From NCBI GenBank assembly GCA_963826795.1, contig CAWGYT010000018.1, positions 62,001 to 126,000 of the forward strand: DNA of 64,000 nucleotides. The letters are read 5' to 3'. The notes under the pieces were generated by a model. That model was not told the DNA's origin and did no database searches. It worked only from the letters and a program-made list of their open reading frames with translations. Below are positions 25,380 to 33,472 of this stretch, one piece after another. The position numbers and the translations under genes were made by a program. The stretch comes from CAWGYT01 sp963826795 (GTDB taxonomy: Bacteria; Planctomycetota; Planctomycetia; Pirellulales; Pirellulaceae). How positions within the stretch are numbered: the stretch's first letter is position 1; every line of letters begins with the position of its first letter.

Positions 25380-26777
25380 GCGAAGTCAGTACCCCAATCT
25401 CGGCACGACGCGTCTTCGTCTGTCACTCGGCCAGTGGCAAACCGCATCTCTTGGGAGGCGATGTTTTTCCGTCACTCGAATCGGCGCTGGCGGCGGTCGG
25501 TAACGAGTCGTTTCCACGGACTCAGCGAGACCAGGCAGAGGGCGCGAGTTCCGGGCGTCCAGGTGCGGGGAATCAGCGCCGGGGGCACGGGCCAAGGGGG
25601 CACGGGCCAAGGGGGCACGGGCCAAGGAATTCCGGGGCAAGGAATTCCGGGCCGGCTGGAGATTGCCTTTCTTGAGCGAGCGGACGACTCGCCCACCAGA
25701 CCGCGTCCGAAGTACCGATTCTATTTCGATACGCATCTGGTGGGTCTTCAGGGGGACGGTTCGGAACGTGAACCCTGGCCTGATCTTCCGACGGCCTTGG
25801 CGAGGATCCAGGCCCTGTACAAGGCCGGAGAGTTGGCCCCCAAGGCGGGCGAAGGGGTCTGGCTCGAGCGGCGCGAGATCTTCACCGCGACCGAACATGA
25901 GCGGCGGAAGCAATGGACCGAGTGGTGGGCCAAGACGATCTTCATGTGCATGGCGCTGGCCCTGGTGGGGCCCGTCGTTGCGATTCTGACCTACCTCTTC
26001 TACCAGGCTTGGCCAGCGCTGAGCTGGGAGTTCCTCACCCAGAATCCGATCGATGGGATGACCGCCGGCGGAATCTGGGCGCCCCTGGTCGGCACGTTTT
26101 TTCTCGTGCTGCTCTCGCTCTTGATCGCCGCCCCGATCGGCATTCTCGCCGGGGTCTATCTGAACGAATACGCCCGTGACAACTGGTTCACTCGACTGAT
26201 CAACTTGGCGGTGGTCAACCTGGCTGGCGTGCCAAGTATCGTGCACGCCCTGTTCGGCGTCGGCGCGTTCGTGATGGCGGCGAACATGGGCGAGTCCTTG
26301 GTCGCGGCTTCCTGCACGCTGGCGGTGATGACGTTGCCCGTGATCATTACCAGCACGCGTGAAGCACTGGCGGCCGTCCCCACGTCGTTCCGTGAGGCTT
26401 GCTGGAATATGGGTGCCAGCCGGTGGCAGACGATCCGCACGATTGTGCTGCCCAACTCGATCAGCGGAATCCTGACCGGCGTCATCCTCCAAGTCGCTCG
26501 CGCTGCCGGAGAGACCGCTCCGATCCTGTTCACGGGCGCCACCTTGTATATGCGGATTCCGGACAGCGGTTTCGCCGCTTATGCGCCCTACGGGCCCTGG
26601 GACAAGGTGATGGCCCTGTCGTACCACCTGTACGTCCTGATGACGCAAGTCAATATCCCGAAGGAAAGCAGCCAGATCGTCTACGGAACCGCCGTGGTGC
26701 TGATTGGCTTGGTGCTGGTCGTTAACAGCGTTTCGATCGCGGTCCGAGTTTACTTGCGATCCCGCAAGAAGTGGTAG
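25376..26777 (+). CDS. pstA: Phosphate ABC transporter permease PstA with long N-terminal extension (frame break)
   Basis: The ATG at 25376 overlaps the pstC stop (ATGA) and opens a plausible N-terminus (RRVFVCHSASGKPHLLGGDV, then FPSLESALAAVG). Somewhere between about 25500 and 25580 coding moves to the frame that runs to 26777. The shift fits two missing bases or one extra. A 15-bp repeat array follows, then a cytosolic region (KYRFYFDTHLVGLQGDG, ALARIQALYKAGELAP) and six membrane helices with the coupling loop FREACWNMGASRWQTIRTI and AGETAPILFTGA, diagnostic of PstA. About 170 residues precede the first helix, much longer than in typical PstA. Confidence 0.82.
25581..25655. repeat. Five-unit 15-bp tandem repeat inside pstA
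   Basis: Three copies of gggggcacgggccaa (25581-25625) are followed by two of ggaattccggg(g/c)c type (25626-25655). In the pstA frame they encode GTGQG and IPGQG pentapeptides. The array lies just after the probable frameshift interval. Confidence 0.85.
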
Positions 26778-26784
26778 GACATCG

Positions 26785-27540
26785 ATGGGTCAGCCGATCA
26801 TCCAATTCCAGAATGTGACGGTGCGCTATGGAGATCACGTCTCCCTGGACAACGTTTCGTTATCGGTCCAACCCAACACCATTCTGGGAATCATCGGCCC
26901 GGCCAACTCGGGCAAGACCACCCTGCTCAAATGCATCAACCGCACGATTGACTTCGTGGACGCGGCACGCGTGACGGGGAAGGTTTTCGTTCTCGGGCGA
27001 GATGTCCGTACGATTCGCAACGTCTATGAACTGAGACGGCGAGTCGGGATGGTCTTCCCGCTGCCCGTCGGACTGCCCTTGTCGATCTTCGAGAATGTGG
27101 CCTACGCCCCTCGCCGAGCCGGGATCAATGCGCAGCACCGATTGGAAGAGCTGGTCGAGCGGTGCCTCAAGCAGGCAATGCTCTGGGACGAAGTCAAAGA
27201 TCGGCTCCATACGCTGGGGACCAAGTTGTCGGGGGGACAGCAGCAGCGATTGACGCTCGCCCGCGCCCTCTCGCACCAGCCCAATATCCTGTGTTTGGAC
27301 GAGTTCTCGATTGCGATCGATCCGGTCACGACGATGAAGATCGAAGACGTGCTGCTGGAGCTGAAAAAAGAGATGACGATTGTGCTGGTGACGAATCTCG
27401 TCCAACAGGCACATCGCCTGGCCGACCAAACGGCGTTTCTCAACAAGTCCAAGCTCGTCGAAATCGGCGATACGGAAAAGATTTTCTCGGAACCCGAGCA
27501 GAAGCTGACTTACGAATACGTGACTGGAGGCTTTGGCTAA
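26785..27540 (+). CDS. pstB1: Pst ATPase PstB1 with degenerate Q- and H-loops
   Basis: 251 residues from ATG 26785. Walker A GPANSGKTT (38-46), signature LSGGQQQR (148-155) and Walker B ILCLDE (168-173) are present. Two switch positions are changed: the Q-loop reads MVFPLPVGLP with P92 in place of the invariant Gln, and the switch histidine is N204 (LVTNLVQQAHRLAD instead of VTHNMQQA). Walker B is followed by FSIAIDP rather than PCSALDP. PstB from other bacteria has Q and H. Paired with PstB2, this subunit can supply a good signature motif but a poor nucleotide site. It ends taATG, overlapping the pstB2 start. Confidence 0.9.
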   Translation: MGQPIIQFQNVTVRYGDHVSLDNVSLSVQPNTILGIIGPANSGKTTLLKCINRTIDFVDAARVTGKVFVLGRDVRTIRNVYELRRRVGMVFPLPVGLPLSIFENVAYAPRRAGINAQHRLEELVERCLKQAMLWDEVKDRLHTLGTKLSGGQQQRLTLARALSHQPNILCLDEFSIAIDPVTTMKIEDVLLELKKEMTIVLVTNLVQQAHRLADQTAFLNKSKLVEIGDTEKIFSEPEQKLTYEYVTGGFG

Positions 27541-28391
27541 TGTCCGCTCCCCTGCCCCGTTCCCAACCTGTCTCGAGTCCCAGCCGCTTGCCCCGAAGTC
27601 AGCCGATCGTGGAAGCTTCCGACGCAACGAACTACAGTATCGTCGCCCGCGACGTGAGCCTTTGGTACGGCGACTTTCAGGCGCTCAAGAACGTCTCCGT
27701 CAGCATTCGGCAGGGCGTAATCACCGGTCTGATCGGTCCGTCCGGGTGCGGCAAGACCACCCTGTTGCGCAGCTTCAATCGGATCAACGAACGGTACGGC
27801 AACGTCAAGACGACCGGCGAGATCACGATTCTTGGTAAGAATATCTACGACGAGAACGTCTCGTTGAGCGAGTTGCGCAAGACGGTCGGAATGGTGTTTC
27901 AGCGTCCCAACCCGCTGCCGATTTCGGTTTACGAGAACGTCGCGTTCGGTCTGCGCGTCCATTCGCCTCGCCGACAGATCTCCCGCAGCCAGCGGGACGA
28001 AATGGTCGAGTCTGCGCTGCGTGAAGTGCAGCTCTGGGACACCGTCAAAGATCGTCTCAAACGCCGCGCCACCGGCTTGACGCTCGAACAGCAGCAGAAA
28101 CTGTGTATCGCGCGCCTGCTGCCGCTCAAGCCACGCGTGATCTTGATGGACGAGCCCTGCTCGGCCCTGGACGCCGTCGGGATCGAACGAATCGAGGAGC
28201 TGATCGCGAGCCTCCGCGAAAAATACGCCGTCGTGATCGTGACCCACAACATGGCGCAGGCACGACGGGCGACCGAAGAATGTATCTACATGCTGCTGGG
28301 GGAGATCATCGAACACGCGCCGACCGCCAATCTGTTCCTCAATCCGCAGCGCGAGGAAACCGAGATGTACATCGAAGGGCGATACGGTTAG
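27540..28391 (+). CDS. pstB2: Pst ATPase PstB2 with degenerate ABC signature
   Basis: 283 residues from ATG 27540, sharing a base with the pstB1 stop. An N-terminal tail of about 30 residues carries a repeated LPRSQP motif. Walker A GPSGCGKTT (66-74), Q121 in MVFQRPNPLP, Walker B ILMDE (201-205), PCSALDA and switch H236 in IVTHNMAQARR are intact. The signature, however, reads LTLEQ (180-184) where LSGGQ is expected, although the following QQ-KLCIARLL is conserved. In a PstB1:PstB2 dimer, PstB2's ATP would meet PstB1's good signature, and PstB1's ATP would meet this broken one. Confidence 0.9.
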   Translation: MSAPLPRSQPVSSPSRLPRSQPIVEASDATNYSIVARDVSLWYGDFQALKNVSVSIRQGVITGLIGPSGCGKTTLLRSFNRINERYGNVKTTGEITILGKNIYDENVSLSELRKTVGMVFQRPNPLPISVYENVAFGLRVHSPRRQISRSQRDEMVESALREVQLWDTVKDRLKRRATGLTLEQQQKLCIARLLPLKPRVILMDEPCSALDAVGIERIEELIASLREKYAVVIVTHNMAQARRATEECIYMLLGEIIEHAPTANLFLNPQREETEMYIEGRYG

Positions 28392-28620
28392 TCGCGCAAA
28401 AGCGTCCCGCGCGGGCACACTCCGGGCTTCGACGCCAAGCGATGACCTGCGAGTGCCAACCCGCATAGGATTCGGAGGACCCGCGATCGGTCGAGGGATT
28501 GATTCCCAGAAGTCCACTTCGCGACGGATCGTGTGCAAGCCTTCGTTCATACGCAATCGTTCCCCGAAATTGCTCAGCGGCACGGACTCGGCTGGATTTT
28601 TTAGCCGGCAAGTCGTAATA

Positions 28621-28648
28621 TTCACACTAGGCGCACATTTTTTTCACA
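28621..28648 (+). promoter_or_regulatory. Candidate Pho box upstream of phoU
   Basis: TTCACA (28621), CGCACA (28632) and TTCACA (28643) are spaced exactly 11 bases apart with T-rich spacers, ending 33 bases before the phoU ATG. The spacing suits a PhoB dimer array. The 290-base gap between pstB2 and phoU holds nothing else that I can identify. Confidence 0.42.
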
Positions 28649-28681
28649 ATCAACTCCTTTCCCCTGCGCGGAGACAGGCCG

Positions 28682-29371
28682 ATGAAGAAACTCGAACATG
28701 AGTTAGATACGTTTCGCGGCAGGTTGATCGAGATGGGCAATCTGACGGAGCGGATGGTGCGCCAGGCGACGGCCGCGCTGCAAGATCCCAGCCAAACGGA
28801 TCTCACGAACAAGATGATCGTCGAGGAAGATCGGCTGGACCGGCTGCAATTGGAGATCGATCGCGAGGCGATTCGGTTGCTGACGGTCTACAGTCCGGTG
28901 GCGGGGGACCTGCGGATGGTGATGTCGATTACACGAATCACGTCCGAGCTCGAGCGGATCGGCGATCATACCGTGAATATGGGCGAGAGTCTGAATTTGA
29001 TGCGTTCGCATGACCACCCCGAGTTGCTCTCGGATATTTTGAAGATGGCAAGCGTGGTGAGCGGGATGGTGCACGATGCGTTGGATGCGTTTGTGCAGAG
29101 CGACATCTCGAAGGCCCAGATGACGATCGCGGGCGACAACATTGTGGACGCCCTAAACGATCGCGTGGTCGGGCATCTCTTGAGCCTGGAAACCGTGCGT
29201 GACGTGCTGGACGGAGCGACGGATATCTCGGGCGCCCTCGGTCAGATGCTGATTGCTCGCTCCTTGGAGCGAATCGCGGATCAGGCAACCAACATTTGTG
29301 AAGAAGTGGTTTACATGGTGAAAGGACGCGATATCCGCCATCCTTCCCTGACCGGCAACCTGGCTCATTGA
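28682..29371 (+). CDS. phoU: Phosphate signalling regulator PhoU
   Basis: 229 residues, all-helical, two PhoU repeats. The metal-binding type motifs ERIGDHTVNMGE (first repeat) and ERIADQATNICEEVVYM (second repeat) are intact, and DLRMVMSITRITSELERIGD is the family core. PhoU links Pst activity to the PhoR/PhoB system and restrains phosphate uptake. It follows the pst genes after a 290-base gap with its own likely promoter. An ordinary-looking, intact member. Confidence 0.94.
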   Translation: MKKLEHELDTFRGRLIEMGNLTERMVRQATAALQDPSQTDLTNKMIVEEDRLDRLQLEIDREAIRLLTVYSPVAGDLRMVMSITRITSELERIGDHTVNMGESLNLMRSHDHPELLSDILKMASVVSGMVHDALDAFVQSDISKAQMTIAGDNIVDALNDRVVGHLLSLETVRDVLDGATDISGALGQMLIARSLERIADQATNICEEVVYMVKGRDIRHPSLTGNLAH

Positions 29372-29411
29372 TCCGCCCGAACGAAATTCTCGCAAGCTCA
29401 CGACTGTCGCG

Positions 29412-30101
29412 ATGGCCTCCGCCCGGATTCTCATTGTCGAGGACGATTCCGCCATCGCGGAGATTGTCGCCTACAACCTGCGGTTGGCCGGCTACGAAGT
29501 TCAGCTGGCAAGCGACGGCCCGACCGGATTGGCTCGTGCCTGGAGCGAGCGTCCCGACTTGATCGTGCTGGATCTGATGCTGCCTCTGATCGACGGGATC
29601 GAGATTTGCCGCCGGCTCCGCAGCGATCCGCGAACCCGCGACGTTCTGATTCTGATCTTGACCGCCAAATCCGAAGAAGACGACGAAGTTATTGGCTTTG
29701 CTGTCAACGCGGATGACTACGTGACCAAGCCCTTTAGCGTGAAGGTGTTGATGCAGAGGGTGCGAGCCCTGCTCCGCCGCCGCGAACAGCACGAAGGTTC
29801 TCAGGACGTCACGTTCGAGCAGGGTATCCGGCTTGATCGGATCAAGCACGAGGCGACTGCGGGCGACGCCGTTCTGGAATTGACGCCGACCGAGTTCGCT
29901 TTATTGGACACGCTCGTACGGCAGCCTGGCCGAGCGTTTCGGCGTGCCGACCTGATCGATTCCGCGATGCACGACTCGACGATTGTGCTCGAGCGAACCA
30001 TCGACGTCCACATTCGCTCACTCCGCAAAAAGCTCGGTTCCTACGCCGACCTCATCGAGACGGTCCGCGGCATTGGCTATCGCTTTCACGATTCGCGGTA
30101 G
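29412..30101 (+). CDS. phoB: OmpR/PhoB-family response regulator
   Basis: 229 residues. The receiver domain has acidic pair EDD (10-12), phospho-acceptor D54 in LIVLDLMLP, a Thr in LTAKSEED and Lys in DYVTKPFS. A winged-helix domain follows (LELTPTEFALLDTLV, then VDVHIRSLRKKLG-type and VRGIGYRF). Its place 40 bases after phoU indicates phosphate control, probably binding the 11-bp-phased boxes upstream of pstS and phoU. No PhoR histidine kinase lies downstream in this window, unlike the common phoBR arrangement. Confidence 0.9.
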   Translation: MASARILIVEDDSAIAEIVAYNLRLAGYEVQLASDGPTGLARAWSERPDLIVLDLMLPLIDGIEICRRLRSDPRTRDVLILILTAKSEEDDEVIGFAVNADDYVTKPFSVKVLMQRVRALLRRREQHEGSQDVTFEQGIRLDRIKHEATAGDAVLELTPTEFALLDTLVRQPGRAFRRADLIDSAMHDSTIVLERTIDVHIRSLRKKLGSYADLIETVRGIGYRFHDSR

Positions 30102-30138
30102 CGGTTTGTCACGGCTTCGTTTTGGGGGTAGCTCCACC

Positions 30139-30217
30139 GGGAGGGCAAGGCTCCTGCCGAGCTGAATTTGCCTGGTGCGCCGTCCTTCGCAAGGCTCAGC
30201 AGGAGCTTCGCCCTCCC
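30139..30217. repeat. Imperfect palindromic repeat GGGAGGGC ... GCCCTCCC
   Basis: Arms 30139-30162 and 30194-30217 (24 bases each, three mismatches) enclose 31 bases. The arms read gggagggcaaggctcctgcc and its complement. It lies just after phoB and could end transcription. It looks like an interspersed family; the copies should be searched. Confidence 0.6.
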
Positions 30218-30289
30218 GAGACGATCGCAATTGTTTACCTGAAAAATACACGACCGCTGTGTCACAGCTTAATATTGGGGTGCGTTCGA

Positions 30290-30412
30290 AAAAGGGGTCC
30301 GGTCCCAAAAGGGCGCAACACCCGAAGGGCCGTTCCGGCGCTGGGGACCGGCCCCCTTTTCCCGATGCCCCCCTTTTTCCCAACCGGGGACCTGCCCCCT
30401 TTCCCCAACCCC
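30290..30412. repeat. G/C-run repeat block (ggggacc-gccccctttt type)
   Basis: Successive near-copies of ggggaccggccccctttt, gatgccccccttttt and ggggacctgcccccttt. The acctgcccccttt core also borders the 230-bp element near 15780. With the palindrome before it, this fills the gap 30102-30442, where I see no gene. Confidence 0.6.
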
Positions 30413-30442
30413 GCCGTTCAAGATTCCAGGTAAGCCTCACTC

Positions 30443-32197
30443 ATGCTGCTCCCCCGAAGAACGCGTCCCCTTGTGTTCCGACCGCGTCTGTCCTGGTTCG
30501 TGTGCCTCGGCGTGTGGTGGACCGGCTTCATTCTGTTGGGCTGCATTCTGTTTCGGTCGGCTGCGCTGCCGGCCGACGGCAGCGTTTCGTCGCCCCGCGG
30601 AATGCTCGCCACCGTCCAGCCCTTGGCCACCGAGGCGGGTTTGGCCGCGTTTCGAGACGGAGGCAATGCGGTGGATGCGGCCATCGCCGCGGCGCTGACG
30701 CTGGGCGTGGTGGATAGCCATAATTCAGGACTCGGCGGCGGCTGTTTCATTCTAATCCGCCAGCCGGATGGTCAGCTGATCGCGATCGATGGGCGCGAAA
30801 CGGCACCGGCCCTGGCCACTCAGGACATGTACCTGCGCGACGGGCGGGCGGTCCCGCAGTGGAGCCAGACCGGCCCGCTGGCGATCGCCGTTCCTGGCGC
30901 CCTGGCCGCGCATCAGCGGGCATTGACTCGGGCCGGCCGTCTCTCACTCCGGCAGCTGCTGTTGCCGGCCGCCAAATTGGCAGAACAAGGCTTTCCAATC
31001 GATCCGATCCTGGCACGCAATCTCCGCGAAACGGTCGCCGACATTCAGCTGTTTCCGGCCACGAAGGCCATTTTGCTGCGTCCCGACGGGACGCCGTGGG
31101 AGACGGGAGACCGATTGGTCCAGACAGACCTCGCGAAGACCTACCGTGCGATCGCCAACCAGGGACCGTCGTGGTTTTATCAGGGCCCGCTCGCGGCCGA
31201 GATTGGCCACTGGATGTCGGACCAGGGCGGGCTGATCAGGGCCGAGGACTTTGCCCGCTACGAGGCCAAACTTCGTGAGCCGATCCTGACGACTTATCGC
31301 GGCAACACGGTGGTGGGCTTTCCGCCGCCGAGCTCGGGCGGGATTCACGTGGCGCAGATCCTGAACATTCTGGAGAACTTCGACCTGGGAAAGCTTTATC
31401 GCGAAGACCCCGCGACCTTCACCCATGTGATCGCCGAGGCCATGAAACTGGCCTTTGCCGACCGCGCTTACTGGCTGGGAGACAGCGACTTCGCCCCGGT
31501 GCCCAAAGGGCTGCTGGACAAGGCCTATGCCCGACAATTGGCACAGCAGATCGATCCCATAAAAGTCACGCCCGTGACAAAGCCCGGATATCCACCGGAG
31601 TGGCAAACCAAGACGTTCCGTCAACACACAACCCACATCGCCGCGGCCGACGCCGAGGGTTACTGGGTGGCCATCACCGCCACCGTCAACACCGCGTTCG
31701 GATCCAAAGTGATCGTGCCCGGAACCGGGTTGGTGTTGAACAACGAAATGGATGATTTCTCGGCTCAACCCGGTGTACCCAACGCGTTTGGCCTGGTGGG
31801 CAACCTGAATAACGCGATTGCCCCCGGCAAGCGGCCGCTCTCGAGCATGAGTCCCACGCTGGTCTTACGAGACGGCCGACCGATCCTGACGCTGGGCGCT
31901 GCAGGCGGCCCCAAAATTATCACCCAGGTCGTGCTGGGAATCATTCACGTGCTCGATCTGGGGTGGCCCGTCGAGCAGGCCGTTGCGACGCCGCGCTGGC
32001 ACCATCAGTGGCGGCCCGATCGGCTGTTCTTTGAGGACACGCTGCCGCAGCGAATTCAGGCCCGGCTCGCCGAACGCGGCCACGAACTCGAGCGATTGGA
32101 AGCGGCCGGCGTGATGCAGGCGATCATGGTTAACGCACAAGGCCAGTTCATTGGTGTCCATGATCCCCGCGTTCCAGGCCGTGCGGCGGGTTTTTGA
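30443..32197 (+). CDS. ggt: Gamma-glutamyltranspeptidase
   Basis: 584 residues. An N-terminal hydrophobic segment (residues about 18-40) exports or anchors the precursor. Large-subunit motifs include GGNAVDAAIAAALTLGVVDSH-type sequence and SGLGGGCF. The autocleavage site is HTTH, with T396 as the likely new N-terminal nucleophile. GTGLVLNNEMDDFS and RPLSSMSPT complete the small subunit. GGT cleaves gamma-glutamyl bonds of glutathione and related peptides in the periplasm, supplying Glu and Cys-Gly. It follows the phosphate regulon after repeats and is probably not part of it. Confidence 0.92.
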   Translation: MLLPRRTRPLVFRPRLSWFVCLGVWWTGFILLGCILFRSAALPADGSVSSPRGMLATVQPLATEAGLAAFRDGGNAVDAAIAAALTLGVVDSHNSGLGGGCFILIRQPDGQLIAIDGRETAPALATQDMYLRDGRAVPQWSQTGPLAIAVPGALAAHQRALTRAGRLSLRQLLLPAAKLAEQGFPIDPILARNLRETVADIQLFPATKAILLRPDGTPWETGDRLVQTDLAKTYRAIANQGPSWFYQGPLAAEIGHWMSDQGGLIRAEDFARYEAKLREPILTTYRGNTVVGFPPPSSGGIHVAQILNILENFDLGKLYREDPATFTHVIAEAMKLAFADRAYWLGDSDFAPVPKGLLDKAYARQLAQQIDPIKVTPVTKPGYPPEWQTKTFRQHTTHIAAADAEGYWVAITATVNTAFGSKVIVPGTGLVLNNEMDDFSAQPGVPNAFGLVGNLNNAIAPGKRPLSSMSPTLVLRDGRPILTLGAAGGPKIITQVVLGIIHVLDLGWPVEQAVATPRWHHQWRPDRLFFEDTLPQRIQARLAERGHELERLEAAGVMQAIMVNAQGQFIGVHDPRVPGRAAGF

Positions 32198-32198
32198 T

Positions 32199-32627
32199 TC
32201 AAGACGCGCGATTGAGCTCAGAGTTTGGATTTCCGGCTCTCCCGGCGGACAACAGCATGCCACCGGTCACCAGGGATGCCAACAGAATCACGACCGCAAC
32301 TTCACCGGCCATTCGACCCACATCGACGGCACACTTTCGCACATTGCTTCCAATTCGATACGAGGTGAGCGATCGGACGGGGAGGTTCTGAACTCGGCGC
32401 GCCAGCTCTAGCTCCCAGTCCTTCCGCTCGCGCTCTGGGGGAAGGACCCCCTTCGGCCAAGGGGGCGACAAATCGGGTCGCGGAAGGTAGTGCGCGAAGA
32501 GAAAGCCACGCGAGACAGGCCGACCCAATCGGCCCTGTGCGTCAACCGCACTGCGGGGCGGAAACAGTCCGATACATCCGATGACGAAGGCGGCGACGCA
32601 CCGGACCCAGATCAGTCGCGAGCTCAT
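32199..32627 (-). CDS. Small hypothetical membrane or secreted protein
   Basis: 142 residues starting at ATG 32627 with AAGGAGA five to six bases upstream. Residues 8-30 are hydrophobic and end AVDAQG, like a signal peptide. Residues about 107-128 (AGEVAVVILLASLVTGGMLL) form a second hydrophobic stretch near the C-terminus. The middle is Pro/Arg-rich. No family recognised. It converges with ggt, with a single base between the stops. The good ribosome site and the signal sequence argue that it is real. Confidence 0.55.
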   Translation of the reverse strand: MSSRLIWVRCVAAFVIGCIGLFPPRSAVDAQGRLGRPVSRGFLFAHYLPRPDLSPPWPKGVLPPERERKDWELELARRVQNLPVRSLTSYRIGSNVRKCAVDVGRMAGEVAVVILLASLVTGGMLLSAGRAGNPNSELNRAS

Positions 32628-33472
32628 TTTCTATCTCCTTGAATTCCCGAGAATCGTCGGTCCTCGATCTCTTCCAGTAGGGCGAGTCCGAGTGTAACGC
32701 GGCGGCAATCATCCTGGCGGGCCCGAATCCTTCATCGCGGGGGCTTCCCGTGGGCGGCAACGTGCTCCGCGAACGGCGGCCATTCAACCAGAGCAACAGG
32801 CAACCTGCACAAGAGCGACGAAATGTCCACGGCGGGGCGCAAATCCCAAGGCAGTTTGGCGATCATGCCAAATTTATGGATCGGTCCCCGAGAAAGTCAG
32901 GGCGATCTGGCAAAGTCCCGAACCAGAGCCTTCCCGAAAAGGGCTCGTCGCAGTTAGGATAGCAAACGGATGTCCGTCCGAAGTGCCAGGGCCGAACCGA
33001 CGGTCCGAGATGACGCTGAGGACATCCGTCCCTGCCGATCCGGAGCCGGGTGAAACGCCCGTGTTTCCAACCGGGGTGGGAACCGGGCCATTCGGCGCAC
33101 GCCGCACACGAGGTACGGGCGCACCGGCTGCCGCGGTTTTCGACCATCGCTGCCCGCCTGTCAGGCAGTTCCGTCCAGGAGAGGTCGTATGGCCAGCATC
33201 CGATCACAAGATCCCCCGCGGGGCGGTTCTTCAGCGCGGCCCAATCCCCTCGGTCTCGGATGGCTCGACTCCGCTCAAGTTCGGCGACGGGAGCTGACCA
33301 CGAGGAGGCCCCCCCGAGCGGCGCGGTTTTTGCTCCGCGACACCCCCGAGGTGGCTCAACCGTCAGGGCTCACGGCCATCCGGTTCCAGCGTAATGTTGT
33401 GTGCAGACTGCTCCCGGTGTCGACCCGTCTCTGAAGCGTCGACCCCAATCTCAAGGCTTCGAGGAACATGCC
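32628..33472. other. 845-base stretch without a supported gene, upstream of citrate synthase
   Basis: Short frames occur (for example ATG 33189, preceded by ggagagg, 81 codons, Arg-rich), but none has a family feature or natural composition. A 9-bp inverted pair CGGATGTCC (32967-32975) and GGACATCCG (33020-33028) may form a hairpin. The unusual length suggests a decayed gene or an untranslated RNA, but I cannot support either. Confidence 0.5.

Noticed and set aside
33189..33434. 81-codon frame with a ggagagg upstream before gltA
   Set aside because: Arg/Pro-rich shadow-like composition and no homologous feature; one plausible ribosome site alone is weak support.
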